12,874 nucleotides of DNA. Origin: an uncultured Oscillospiraceae bacterium. Lineage in GTDB: Bacteria > Bacillota > Clostridia > Oscillospirales > Ruminococcaceae. The stretch spans positions 1 through 12,874 of the forward strand of contig CAJJZS010000023.1 in the NCBI GenBank assembly GCA_905197685.1, written 5' to 3'. The position numbers were made by a program, and so were the translations under genes. The notes below the pieces were generated by a model. That model worked only from the letters and a program-made list of their open reading frames with translations. It was not told the origin of the DNA and did not search any database. Shown here one piece after another: positions 1-6,496 of this stretch. Position 1 is the first letter of the stretch. The number at the start of each line of letters is the position of its first letter.

Positions 1-385
1 TCTCTTCCAGATTGACACACTCCGGCACGTTCTCTTCCATAACCTTGTGCAGTTCGATGATTTTCAGACGGGGGCTGCCCCCTTTCCTGTATCGGAAAGG
101 GAGCTTTATACCCATAAGTCCGGCATAGTTCAATGCCGATTGATAGAGATAATTGAAATTATCCGGTGTCGTGAGATTGACCAGGGAACCGTCATGTTCG
201 TATTTATGCCAGAAATCCGGTGCGAAAGGAGTGATTCTGCCGGTCAGAAAAGCATTGTGCCTCCCGGTGGCGGCAGTATCCTTCTTTTTTGTCCCGAGAT
301 TCCTCTTCGGATGTCTGATGCGCCGATCGAGCGGATAATGAGTCCCGCCAGATTTTCCTTGGCTGATTCTGATAGCTGTCTGCAT
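1..385 (-). CDS. PRTRC-operon protein of unknown function (3' end outside window)
   Basis: This open frame starts at the ATG at 385-383 and runs off the left edge without a stop, giving 128 codons. The start is preceded by a clear AAAGGAGG purine run nine bases upstream, and the gene begins 36 bases after the stop of the PRTRC C gene, so the two are surely cotranscribed. The first 45 residues are basic (RRIRHPKRN, GTKKKD). The rest looks globular and aromatic (FAPDFWHKYEHDG, NFNYLYQSALNYAG, LPFRYRKGG). I do not recognise a domain. In other PRTRC cassettes this position is held by protein F, protein B or a ThiF-like gene, so it may be a divergent member of one of those, but that is inference from position. 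The missing C-terminal part would be needed for a firm call. Confidence 0.75.
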   Translation of the reverse strand, partial: MQTAIRISQGKSGGTHYPLDRRIRHPKRNLGTKKKDTAATGRHNAFLTGRITPFAPDFWHKYEHDGSLVNLTTPDNFNYLYQSALNYAGLMGIKLPFRYRKGGSPRLKIIELHKVMEENVPECVNLEE

Positions 386-421
386 GGTTTGTCCTCCTTT
401 TTCTTTCTCTTGCCCATACGC

Positions 422-643
422 TTATCCTTTCACTCCGATGGTTGTCTTGAAGCGGTAGACCGCCTTGTCCTCCTCCCATTCCGGCCCGTGAACGGTCGCC
501 GTTGTCAGTTCGGGATAGGTCATGGAGTAGAAGTCCATCACCTCGTTTACGGACAGGCTGCTGTCCGGATCGCTCAATACCAGTTCCTTGGAGTCCTTCT
601 TGAATTTGAAAATTCTCTGTAATCCTTTGATTTCAAGTGCCAT
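422..643 (-). CDS. PRTRC system protein C (ubiquitin-like beta-grasp family)
   Basis: A 73-residue protein beginning MALEIKGLQRIFKFKK and ending FKTTIGVKG. I recognise it as PRTRC system protein C from the MALEIKGLQR start, the central YPELTTATV segment and the KAVYRFKTTIG end. Its length is normal for the family. From established knowledge, PRTRC (ParB-related, ThiF-related cassette) loci encode a set of proteins including a ThiF/E1-like enzyme, and comparative genomics has grouped protein C with prokaryotic ubiquitin-like beta-grasp proteins. No biochemical function is known to me. The protein ends in a single glycine after lysine, not a Gly-Gly pair, so it is uncertain whether it could be a conjugated modifier. 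It lies 21 bases after protein E, in the same operon. Confidence 0.9.
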   Translation of the reverse strand: MALEIKGLQRIFKFKKDSKELVLSDPDSSLSVNEVMDFYSMTYPELTTATVHGPEWEEDKAVYRFKTTIGVKG

Positions 644-664
644 AATTTTTCTATTTTATAAGGT

Positions 665-1663
665 TCAACAATATACCATGTCCATTTGTGCCATGTCCGT
701 CATGCGGCATTCCTTCGGGAAGTCCGGATATTCTGCGTACGGGTCTTCCCTGAGCATTTCCCGGTCATCCTCGCAGTCCTTGTCGAAGTTGTACATTACA
801 GCCTCCTGCACCGGTGCATACTGTGACGGAGCCGGTTGCATCCATTGCTTTCCGTCTATCTGCGGTTGCGGCATCTGTACCGGTTGATGGAACTGGATAC
901 CTTGCGGTTGTGGAACCGGTTGCGGTTGTGGTGCAGGCTGCGCGTATTGTACGGGCTGCGTTTGCGGCTGTCCGGGATATACTGCCGGTTGAGGCGTTTG
1001 CGGTTGTGAGACGGGTTGCGGAACCGGAGACGGCTGCTCGGGCAAGAACATCGGGATTTGCTCTCCGCTCCGGTATTGCGGTGCCGGGGCTGCCGCCGGT
1101 TGCGATGCCGTTTGTTGTGGAGCCGGCTGCGGCTTGGGCATTGGCGGTTGTTCCATACCGAACAGGCTTCCCTCCGATGCCTTTTTCTGCACTTCCGCCA
1201 TTTTATCGTCGATTTCCGCTTGCTTGTCCGGAAGTGCCAGCACCTTTGCCTGCTTGAGCCATGTCAACGCTTCGGAATAGCGTTTGCCGGTCATGGCATC
1301 CTCCGCCTTCTTAAGCAATTTTTCCATCTTTTCCCGTTTCTCGCGGACCTCTTTGGACTCTTTCTCCACCGCAGACCTGGCGGCTTTGCTTTGTGAGGCC
1401 GCCTGTTCCGCCTGCTTCTCGAACGTTTCCAGGTTGGTAAGGATGCCCTGCGCTTTCTGTAAAGGTGTGCCGACAGCCTGCAGGAAGCCTGCGTCCAGCT
1501 CTTCCGGCGTGCCGTTCAGGATGAGCGGAACGATGCGTTCCCCATCCTTTACTCCTGACCGTCTGGGAACAACGGCCACCGTCAGGTTGTTGTTTACTCG
1601 TCTGATGTTGATGCTCAGGTCTGTGCCTGCCGTAATCATTTGGTTGATTGCTTGAAAAAACAT
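665..1663 (-). CDS. PRTRC system protein E
   Basis: A 332-residue protein starting MFFQAINQMI at 1663. A longer in-frame start at 1690 would overlap the stop of the preceding gene and add only MYNILNFTI, so the shorter start is preferred. Residues 1-75 form the conserved head of the PRTRC E family (MITAGTDLSINIRR, VVPRRSGVKD, ILNGTPEELDAGFLQAV). Residues 80-162 are charged and helical, probably coiled coil, with a short tetratricopeptide-like stretch (RYSEALTWLKQAK). Residues 170-285 are a proline/glutamine tail of repeating PQP-type units, likely disordered, and the end is acidic (DKDCEDDREM). Its role in the cassette is unknown. The layout suggests a scaffold: folded head, dimerising coil and flexible tail. 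Confidence 0.88.
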   Translation of the reverse strand: MFFQAINQMITAGTDLSINIRRVNNNLTVAVVPRRSGVKDGERIVPLILNGTPEELDAGFLQAVGTPLQKAQGILTNLETFEKQAEQAASQSKAARSAVEKESKEVREKREKMEKLLKKAEDAMTGKRYSEALTWLKQAKVLALPDKQAEIDDKMAEVQKKASEGSLFGMEQPPMPKPQPAPQQTASQPAAAPAPQYRSGEQIPMFLPEQPSPVPQPVSQPQTPQPAVYPGQPQTQPVQYAQPAPQPQPVPQPQGIQFHQPVQMPQPQIDGKQWMQPAPSQYAPVQEAVMYNFDKDCEDDREMLREDPYAEYPDFPKECRMTDMAQMDMVYC

Positions 1664-1682
1664 AATGGTAAAATTTAAAATG

Positions 1683-1892
1683 TTATACATGGGTTTCCTT
1701 GAAAAAATCCTTCAGGATTCTCTGCCTGTCCGGATTCGAGGCGATGCCTTTCAAGGGCTCCAGATAGTAGCCGATACGTTTCGGTCCGTCCGTCGTATCG
1801 GGAATCTGTCTTTTTACAGGTCTCACACGGTTTGTGGTGGGCCATGCAGCCGGCATGACCGGAGCCGACGGGGTAAATGTAAAAGTTCTCAT
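1683..1892 (-). CDS. Small hypothetical protein of the PRTRC operon
   Basis: A 69-residue basic protein beginning MRTFTFTPSAPVMP and ending RILKDFFKETHV. The N-terminal third is rich in proline and threonine, with no signal peptide or membrane segment. The C-terminal half (PKRIGYYLEPLKGI, NPDRQRILKDFF) could form a short helical domain. I do not recognise the family. It sits 18 bases after the membrane protein gene and 19 bases before the chosen start of PRTRC E, all in one direction, so it is very likely translated as part of the operon. The tight packing and sensible composition support a real gene, but no function can be assigned. Confidence 0.7.
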   Translation of the reverse strand: MRTFTFTPSAPVMPAAWPTTNRVRPVKRQIPDTTDGPKRIGYYLEPLKGIASNPDRQRILKDFFKETHV

Positions 1893-1910
1893 ATCTTCAG
1901 CATTTAATGA

Positions 1911-2123
1911 TTATACAAGCATGCCCATGGCAATCAGGACAAGGATTGTTTTCAGGATGAAGGTGAATGTCCTGAAGATAAGACTGACCAGAGTTCCCGA
2001 CAAAAGGAACAGGACGAGCAGATACACGGGAATGATACCTTTGCTGTAGAGCAGGCATATTCCTGCAAGCAGAACCAGTGAGACCACTTGTTTGCAGATG
2101 TTTTCGATGAGTTGCAGTTTCAT
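1911..2123 (-). CDS. Small integral membrane protein, first gene of the PRTRC operon
   Basis: A 70-residue protein beginning MKLQLIENICKQVV. Two hydrophobic stretches fill most of it: roughly residues 14-40 (LVLLAGICLLY, then IPVYLLVLFLL) and 42-70 (LVSLIFRTFTF, then ILVLIAMGMLV). It should sit in the inner membrane as a hairpin or with two to three helices. I do not recognise the family. It heads the leftward operon containing PRTRC E and C, being the first gene after the topB terminator and the structured repeat. No Bacteroides-consensus promoter was found directly upstream. The ATG follows the A-rich stretch AAAAAATTAAAGAC, usual for Bacteroides translation starts. Confidence 0.7.
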   Translation of the reverse strand: MKLQLIENICKQVVSLVLLAGICLLYSKGIIPVYLLVLFLLSGTLVSLIFRTFTFILKTILVLIAMGMLV

Positions 2124-2157
2124 GTCTTTAATTTTTTAAGAATGAATAAATAATCCC

Positions 2158-2178
2158 ATCGGGATATGTTTTCCCGAT
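2158..2178. other. Small hairpin upstream of the membrane protein gene
   Basis: The arms ATCGGGA (2158-2164) and TCCCGAT (2172-2178) flank a seven-base loop, TATGTTT. On the plus strand the stem is followed by TTTAT, which weakly resembles a terminator. On the minus strand it would lie in the 5' leader of the membrane protein mRNA, about 35 bases before the ATG at 2123. Its role is not known. Confidence 0.4.
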
Positions 2179-2195
2179 TTTATAGGCCTCCGGCC

Positions 2196-2320
2196 CTTGG
2201 ATTGCCTTTTTGCGCAAGGCTTGGCAAAAGAAAATACCGCAGCGAAGCGAGGATGATTTTCTTTTAGCCAACCAAGCCCCCAAGGGGGGCCGCCTTGTGG
2301 CAAAAACGAGGCAATCCAAG
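2196..2320. repeat. Branched imperfect palindrome between topB and the PRTRC operon
   Basis: The outer arms CTTGGATTGCCT (2196-2207) and AGGCAATCCAAG (2309-2320) are perfect complements. Pairing continues inward through TTTTGCGCAAGGC against GCCTTGTGGCAAAA and CTTGG against CCAAG, to the inner arms AAAAGAAAAT and ATTTTCTTTT. The loop holds GCAGCGAAGCG. The right half carries an extra hairpin, GCCCCCAAGGGGGGC, so the whole folds as a branched stem. Its layout, its A/T-rich inner stem, its GCGAAGC loop and its TTGGATTGCC left edge all recur in the element at 6888-7005. No credible gene lies here. It could act as an RNA structure between operons, a cruciform or a protein-binding site; the sequence does not say which. 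Confidence 0.7.
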
Positions 2321-2327
2321 ACCTTTG

Positions 2328-2341
2328 CCGCTTAAAAGCGG
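2328..2341. other. Short perfect hairpin CCGCTT-AA-AAGCGG
   Basis: A 14-base hairpin with six-base arms and a two-base loop sits just downstream of the topB terminator in the minus direction. There is no T run after it on either strand, so it is not a terminator by itself. It may belong to the larger structured block 2196-2341. Confidence 0.45.
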
Positions 2342-2360
2342 AAAACGTATCTTGCACATA

Positions 2361-2398
2361 TAAAAAGAGAGGCACGGACCCTAGTCCGCACCTCTCTT
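2361..2398 (-). terminator. Intrinsic terminator of the DUF3945-DUF4099-topB operon
   Basis: On the minus strand the stem AGAGAGGTGCGGAC pairs with GTCCGTGCCTCTCT around the four-base loop TAGG and is followed by TTTTT. In minus-strand RNA all 14 positions pair, two of them as G-U wobbles. On the plus strand those two positions become C-A mismatches, so the structure is selected for leftward transcription. It starts about 25 bases after the topB stop at 2423. Confidence 0.88.
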
Positions 2399-2422
2399 GT
2401 ACCCTGACATGCCGGCAACCGC

Positions 2423-4195
2423 TTACATGGAGCCATGTGGCCGGGCTTCTTCCGGATGGTTCCGGAATATCTCTCCGGTCACCTCATTTACCGTTTCCAG
2501 CACGCCGTCCAGAAACTCCTTCTGCGTGAGCTCCCCCCGCTCTATGCGTACCAGTTCCGTTTCCCAACCGGAGGTGAGGGAGGCTTCCGCCACTTTCATT
2601 CCACGTACCGTCTCATATAAAAGAAGGCCTTTGGGGGTCGGGATGATGTACCTGCCCGAATAGCGGATGTATTTGCGGTCCAGAAGCGTACGGATGATGT
2701 TCGTACGTGTGGATACGGTTCCCAGTCCGGCCTTGTCCATATAGTCCGTCAATTCCTCGTCCGTATAGGGGGAAACAGGCAGGGATTTCCTGTGTATGAG
2801 GCTGCATCCCGCCACCGGCAGCGTCTCCTCCCGCAAAAGTTCAGGTGGAACGGGGCAGAGGACACAGTTTTCTGAAACAAGGTGTTCCCTCTGGAAGACA
2901 CCGAGCCATCCCGTTTCCAGGATACGGTATGTACGGATTCGGAACTTGCGTGCGGCGCATACCGTTTCAACCGTTGTGTATTCCACCTTACACGGTGGCA
3001 TGAACGTTTCCAGCATCCTGCCGACAATGAGCGTGTAAACCAGCCTTTCCTCCCTGTCCAGCTCGCCGGGCTGTACGCCGGTGATGACAATGGCATGGTG
3101 CTCCGCCGTATCCTGTGTCCCGGTCATACCTTTCCTTGCCGTAAGGTTAACCATACCGGCATATTGGCGGAAATCCTTGCCGGACAGCAACTTTTCCATA
3201 ACCGGAGGTAACATGTCATACACATCCCGGGGCAGCAGGCGGCTGGAAGTGCGCGGACAGGAGATCAGTTTTTTCTCGTACAGGCTCTGGGTGATTTCCT
3301 GTACCCGTATGGCCGTCAGGTTATGGTAACGGTTCGCATCTTTCTGAAGCTCGGTCAGGTTATAAAGGGCCGGCGCGCCGATTTCCTCTGTCCGGCTGCC
3401 GACAGCCGTGACACGTGCATACCCTGCCGCCTTGCAGTCCTCGTACAGTTCCAGGGCGTCCCGGCGGTTCCCCAAGTCTTCCACGTGGCGCATCTTCATT
3501 ATTTTCCCGTTCTTGCAGAGGCTGATGAACACGGGCCAGCTGTCAGCGGGAATGTGGTTCTCCCTCTCCCGGTACCGTCCGCTTATGGCCGCCAGTACAG
3601 GGGTCTGCACCCTGCCCAGCGAATTGTTTCCGAAGCCTACCGCCTTGCAGACGGCATAGCTTGAATTGACCCCCAGAAGCCAGTCGGCCTTGTTGCGGCT
3701 GTCTGCCGCCAGGAACAAGTTGTCGAACAGGGCGCATGGGCGGAGGTTTTCCATGCCTCTGGTGATGGCCTCGTCCGTCAGGGATGAGATCCACAGGCGG
3801 AGGCAGGGTTGCTTGCATCCCAGAAAGCGGTAAAGATACCGGAACAGCATTTCCCCCTCACGGGAAGCGTCGGTTGCCGCAATGATGGTGTCGCACGCGT
3901 CGAACACCTTGGCTATCACCTTCAACTGGAGTACCGCATTGATATCGGGATTCCATCCCGTATCCGTCTTGACGTGCCTTACCGTCAGGAAAGGAGGGGG
4001 CAGCAGGGGGAAGTCCTCCCGCTCCACCCATGACGTACCGGAATCTTTCGGCATCGCCAGGGAAAGCATGTTGCCGTATGTCCATGTCACCATGTATCCG
4101 TTTCCGGTCATGTATCCGTTCTCTTTTCTGTCTGCTCCCAGAACTCTTGCTATCTCTCTGCCCACATTGGGCTTGTCAGTCACTATCGCTATCAT
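2423..4195 (-). CDS. topB: Topoisomerase III-like protein lacking the catalytic tyrosine
   Basis: A 590-residue type IA topoisomerase homologue. The start MIAIVTDKPNVGREIARVLG is the family N-terminus and follows an A-rich leader; a longer GTG start at 4237 lies inside a hairpin and is rejected. Landmarks in order: a Toprim start with Asp7 where the family has Glu (usual AEKPS, here TDKPN); the acidic motif ATDASREGE at 107-115, in which the second Asp of DxD is Ser; DWLLGVNSS at 171-179; SLGRVQTPVLA at 192-202; and the active-site loop KKLISCPRTSSR at 308-319. Family members have Tyr in that loop (SYPRT/TYPRT); here codon 313 is TGT, Cys. The protein may therefore bind DNA without relaxing it. 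Topoisomerase III homologues are common on Bacteroides conjugative elements (Exc of CTnDOT is one). It is the last gene of its operon. Confidence 0.9.
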   Translation of the reverse strand: MIAIVTDKPNVGREIARVLGADRKENGYMTGNGYMVTWTYGNMLSLAMPKDSGTSWVEREDFPLLPPPFLTVRHVKTDTGWNPDINAVLQLKVIAKVFDACDTIIAATDASREGEMLFRYLYRFLGCKQPCLRLWISSLTDEAITRGMENLRPCALFDNLFLAADSRNKADWLLGVNSSYAVCKAVGFGNNSLGRVQTPVLAAISGRYRERENHIPADSWPVFISLCKNGKIMKMRHVEDLGNRRDALELYEDCKAAGYARVTAVGSRTEEIGAPALYNLTELQKDANRYHNLTAIRVQEITQSLYEKKLISCPRTSSRLLPRDVYDMLPPVMEKLLSGKDFRQYAGMVNLTARKGMTGTQDTAEHHAIVITGVQPGELDREERLVYTLIVGRMLETFMPPCKVEYTTVETVCAARKFRIRTYRILETGWLGVFQREHLVSENCVLCPVPPELLREETLPVAGCSLIHRKSLPVSPYTDEELTDYMDKAGLGTVSTRTNIIRTLLDRKYIRYSGRYIIPTPKGLLLYETVRGMKVAEASLTSGWETELVRIERGELTQKEFLDGVLETVNEVTGEIFRNHPEEARPHGSM

Positions 4196-4213
4196 ATTCT
4201 TTTTCTTTTTGAT

Positions 4214-4242
4214 GTTCCGTGCCGTTTCTGGCGGCACGGAAC
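4214..4242. other. Intercistronic hairpin just before topB
   Basis: A perfect 11 bp stem, GTTCCGTGCCG (4214-4224) with CGGCACGGAAC (4232-4242), encloses a seven-base loop. It lies between the DUF4099 stop and the topB start, ending 18 bases before the ATG. On the minus strand it is followed by an A-rich stretch, not T, so it is unlikely to terminate. Possible roles are mRNA processing, 3' protection of the upstream message, or control of topB translation. Confidence 0.6.
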
Positions 4243-4267
4243 GTGGGTTAAACCTGTTGTTTCCCGG

Positions 4268-4543
4268 TTAAATTTCCGGTGTCTCCTTCTGACGGAGACC
4301 GTTTATTTCCATGACCGGTCTGCCGTTGCCGTCAGGTACCAGCTTCAGCGTGGCGTCCATCGTCAGGCTGATGACCGGTGTGCGGAGTTTCAACGGGGCG
4401 ATTTCCGTTTCCTTGCCTTGCAGCAACAGTTCCATGTCACCGCTGGTTTCCAGTTGTTTTTTACTGATGCCGGCGGCCTCCAGACCGTTCCAGTCAATGT
4501 CTTCCGCCTTATAGATGTGGCGGACATTCTGATTCGTATTCAT
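4268..4543 (-). CDS. Stand-alone DUF4099 domain protein
   Basis: A 91-residue protein starting MNTNQNVRHIYKAEDIDWNG and ending RQKETPEI. Residues 15-85 match the DUF4099 region of the large neighbour: IDWNGLEAAGISKKQLE here against VNWEELEKVGISKASLE there, and LTMDATLKLVPDGNGRPVME against LTAKLDARLSLIPQQDGQVG. The two look like paralogues from a duplication. The same frame is open up to 5044, but that extension overlaps the DUF3945 gene and has no family resemblance, so the ATG at 4543 is chosen. It lies 53 bases after the DUF3945 stop and upstream of topB. DUF4099 has no established function; it is found mostly in Bacteroidetes mobile elements with DUF3945. Confidence 0.82.
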   Translation of the reverse strand: MNTNQNVRHIYKAEDIDWNGLEAAGISKKQLETSGDMELLLQGKETEIAPLKLRTPVISLTMDATLKLVPDGNGRPVMEINGLRQKETPEI

Positions 4544-4596
4544 ACGATTCGGGGATTTTAGGTTTGTGTAATTCGTTCTGTTTCCCTTTGGCCGGG

Positions 4597-6435
4597 TTAT
4601 ACCGCCTGTGAAGCGCCTTTCTTCTGTTCCTGCTGCTGCCCCTGTGCGGTCTCCGTCTGTGCGGCACGACGGGAAGTATCCCGGCGGATATCCGGATTCT
4701 CCTGGAAATATTGCAACTGTCCTGAATAGGGGTTGACTTTCAGGTAGGAGCTGAAGGACTGCCCGTTGTTTTTCAGCCCTTCGACAAGGATGGTCTTTCC
4801 ATCCTGAAGGTTCGCCCTTTCCTGTGCCGTGAACACATGACCGTAAACCTCCGCCGGGATGCGTGGCGCCTGCTGCTCGTTGAACCCGTCCGGCGTGCGT
4901 GAATACATCGTCCTTCCGGTATTCATGTCCAGTTTGACAAACGAGGAGAATTCCTCTCCCGTACGTCCGATCATGTTTTCCAGATAGACCGCCTGTCCCT
5001 TGCGCAGGGTTTCCTTGTCCTCGGGTGTCAACTGCACATTGCATATTTCCTTGGGGATATAGATCTCCCCCGTTTCCGGGTTGTGGCGGGTGTAGTTCGG
5101 GCGTCCCGTTGTCTGGTCTATCGTGACAAATGAGGAGAATGTCCCGTTTCTGTTCTTGAACTTCATGTCCTCCACCAGGATGGTATGCCCCTCGCTGAGC
5201 ATCTTTATCTGGGTGGGCGAGAGCGGCACGCCCCCGATGGAACGCTCGTTGAAAATCTGGTTTTTCGGGAAGATGAACTCCAGCCCCCTGCGCTCGGCGC
5301 TGTACTGGAGCGTGGCGTCGAACCCCTTTCCCGCCTTGGAGGTCATGCCCTCCACCTTGACGGGCTGTCCCTCCTTCAGCAACCTGATTTCCTCGTCCGT
5401 AAGCCTTACCCCGCTCACTTCCTGCGGGATGTAGACATGCTCCTGGCGGACAGCGACCAGCTCGTTGGTGTTCTTGTCGATGGAGATCAGGCAGGGGGTA
5501 TATTCACTGCCACGCAGGTTGAGTTCCGCCACACGCCCCATGTTGCCGCTCTCACGCAGGTTCTTCTTGTCCTCCTCGCTGAAGTTGAATCCGAAATAAG
5601 GGCGTTCCAACTGCGGCTCCTTGCGTATGCCGTGAATGGCCAGTCCCACCTGTCCATCCTGTTGCGGGATGAGTGAGAGCCTTGCATCCAGTTTGGCTGT
5701 CAGCAAACCGGAAAGATGGATTGTCAGGGGCACCAGCTTGTTGGTCTTGTAGCCCTTCAGCATGGAATCAAGGAGTCCCTGCTGTTCCAGCGAAGCCTTT
5801 GAGATTCCGACCTTTTCCAACTCCTCCCAGTTGACCATGTTCTCATTATACCGGTAATGCGGTCCTTGCGACTCCTGCGCTGCCTGTTGAGCCTGGGGCT
5901 GCTGCTGTTGCTGTGCCGCCTGCTGTACCTCGCTCTGTTGCAGGGGTTCCTGCGGTTGTGTCTCTTTGTCTGCCATAGCTGTTTTTTCTTTTTGGTTTAC
6001 ACTTTGTTCCTTCTTGTTTTCTCTCGGACGGATTTCGTAGCGTTTGAGGAACTCCTTCACTGCGTCCGTCTTTTTCCCTTCCGCCAGGTCCTTGATGGCC
6101 TGCTTGTTCATCTTGTAGTCGTGGAAGGTCATGCGGAGCAGGCGGAAATGGGTAGGTTCCTTGAGCTGGCTCCAGAAATTCTTGATGAAGTTTTCGAGTA
6201 TGCTCGAGTTCTTGTCGAATTTCAGGAATGAGTTCTCATTCTTCTCGTCCGCCGGAACCGTCTTGACCTTCCCGTCCTTGTCGATCTCGCTGACTACTTG
6301 TACACCGGCTTTCGGGTCGCTCTTGTTATGGACCAGCATCAGTTCGGTGATTTGTTCCACCGGAAGTGCATCATTCTTAGCCCTCGGTTTTCGGGTCCGT
6401 TTAGGCTTTTCGTTCAGGTTCTTTTCCTGTGCCAT
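4597..6435 (-). CDS. DUF4099/DUF3945 repeat protein of a conjugative element
   Basis: A 612-residue protein. Residues 1-25 are very basic (KPKRTRKPRAK), followed by a helical N-terminal domain to about 140. Residues 155-190 are a Gln-rich linker (QQQQQPQAQQ). Residues 200-275 are a DUF4099 domain. Residues 280-580 hold about four to five copies of a DUF3945-type unit of about 60-65 residues. Each has the pattern LTxEExxxLxxG, then a VExM-like strand, then GxxFSSFVxxD, TGR and IPxEV: LTDEEIRLLKEGQPV at 345, LSPTQIKMLSEGHTI at 405, LTPEDKETLRKGQAV at 469, FTAQERANLQDGKTI at 535. The end is Gln-rich again. The function is unknown; it is a common neighbour of topB on Bacteroides elements, suggesting a DNA-processing role. 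An internal ATG at 5976 with an A-rich leader hints at a fusion or second product. Confidence 0.9.
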   Translation of the reverse strand: MAQEKNLNEKPKRTRKPRAKNDALPVEQITELMLVHNKSDPKAGVQVVSEIDKDGKVKTVPADEKNENSFLKFDKNSSILENFIKNFWSQLKEPTHFRLLRMTFHDYKMNKQAIKDLAEGKKTDAVKEFLKRYEIRPRENKKEQSVNQKEKTAMADKETQPQEPLQQSEVQQAAQQQQQPQAQQAAQESQGPHYRYNENMVNWEELEKVGISKASLEQQGLLDSMLKGYKTNKLVPLTIHLSGLLTAKLDARLSLIPQQDGQVGLAIHGIRKEPQLERPYFGFNFSEEDKKNLRESGNMGRVAELNLRGSEYTPCLISIDKNTNELVAVRQEHVYIPQEVSGVRLTDEEIRLLKEGQPVKVEGMTSKAGKGFDATLQYSAERRGLEFIFPKNQIFNERSIGGVPLSPTQIKMLSEGHTILVEDMKFKNRNGTFSSFVTIDQTTGRPNYTRHNPETGEIYIPKEICNVQLTPEDKETLRKGQAVYLENMIGRTGEEFSSFVKLDMNTGRTMYSRTPDGFNEQQAPRIPAEVYGHVFTAQERANLQDGKTILVEGLKNNGQSFSSYLKVNPYSGQLQYFQENPDIRRDTSRRAAQTETAQGQQQEQKKGASQAV

Positions 6436-6465
6436 ACATTTTCCTTTTAGGGGTTAATAAATTGC

Positions 6466-6496
6466 TTTGACGCTTCAAATGTATAGGCTAAATTTG
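6466..6496 (+). promoter_or_regulatory. Rightward consensus Bacteroides promoter
   Basis: TTTG at 6466-6469, then exactly 19 bases, then TAAATTTG at 6489-6496 match the Bacteroides primary sigma factor consensus (TTTG, TAnnTTTG) at every defined position. Transcription would start near 6503 and run into the tandem repeats at 6522-6555 and then the non-coding region. No recognisable gene lies downstream on this strand, so the product may be an untranslated RNA. Confidence 0.55.

Noticed and set aside
204..479. A 91-codon minus-strand frame overlapping PRTRC C
   Set aside because: It conflicts with two better frames: PRTRC C and the ATG at 385 with a strong ribosome-binding site.
47..622. A 191-codon plus-strand open frame
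   Set aside because: It is antisense to PRTRC C and the unfinished gene at the left edge, whose reading frames have better codon use and family matches.
814..1257. Plus-strand open frames opposite the Pro/Gln-rich tail of PRTRC E
   Set aside because: Low-complexity repeats on one strand leave long open frames on the other; no family resemblance was seen.
1664..1690. A longer start for PRTRC protein E
   Set aside because: It would overlap the stop of the preceding gene and add nine residues not typical of the family start.
2128..2375. Two overlapping minus-strand frames of 63 and 79 codons
   Set aside because: They lie across the branched palindrome and the terminator, and have no plausible protein character.
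4196..4237. A longer start for topB (GTG at 4237)
   Set aside because: The added residues are encoded within a perfect hairpin and an A-rich leader; the family N-terminus begins at MIAIVTDKP.
4268..5044. A 258-codon version of the DUF4099 gene
   Set aside because: The upstream extension lies inside the DUF3945 gene on the same strand in another frame and reads as low-quality sequence; the ATG at 4543 gives the domain-length protein.
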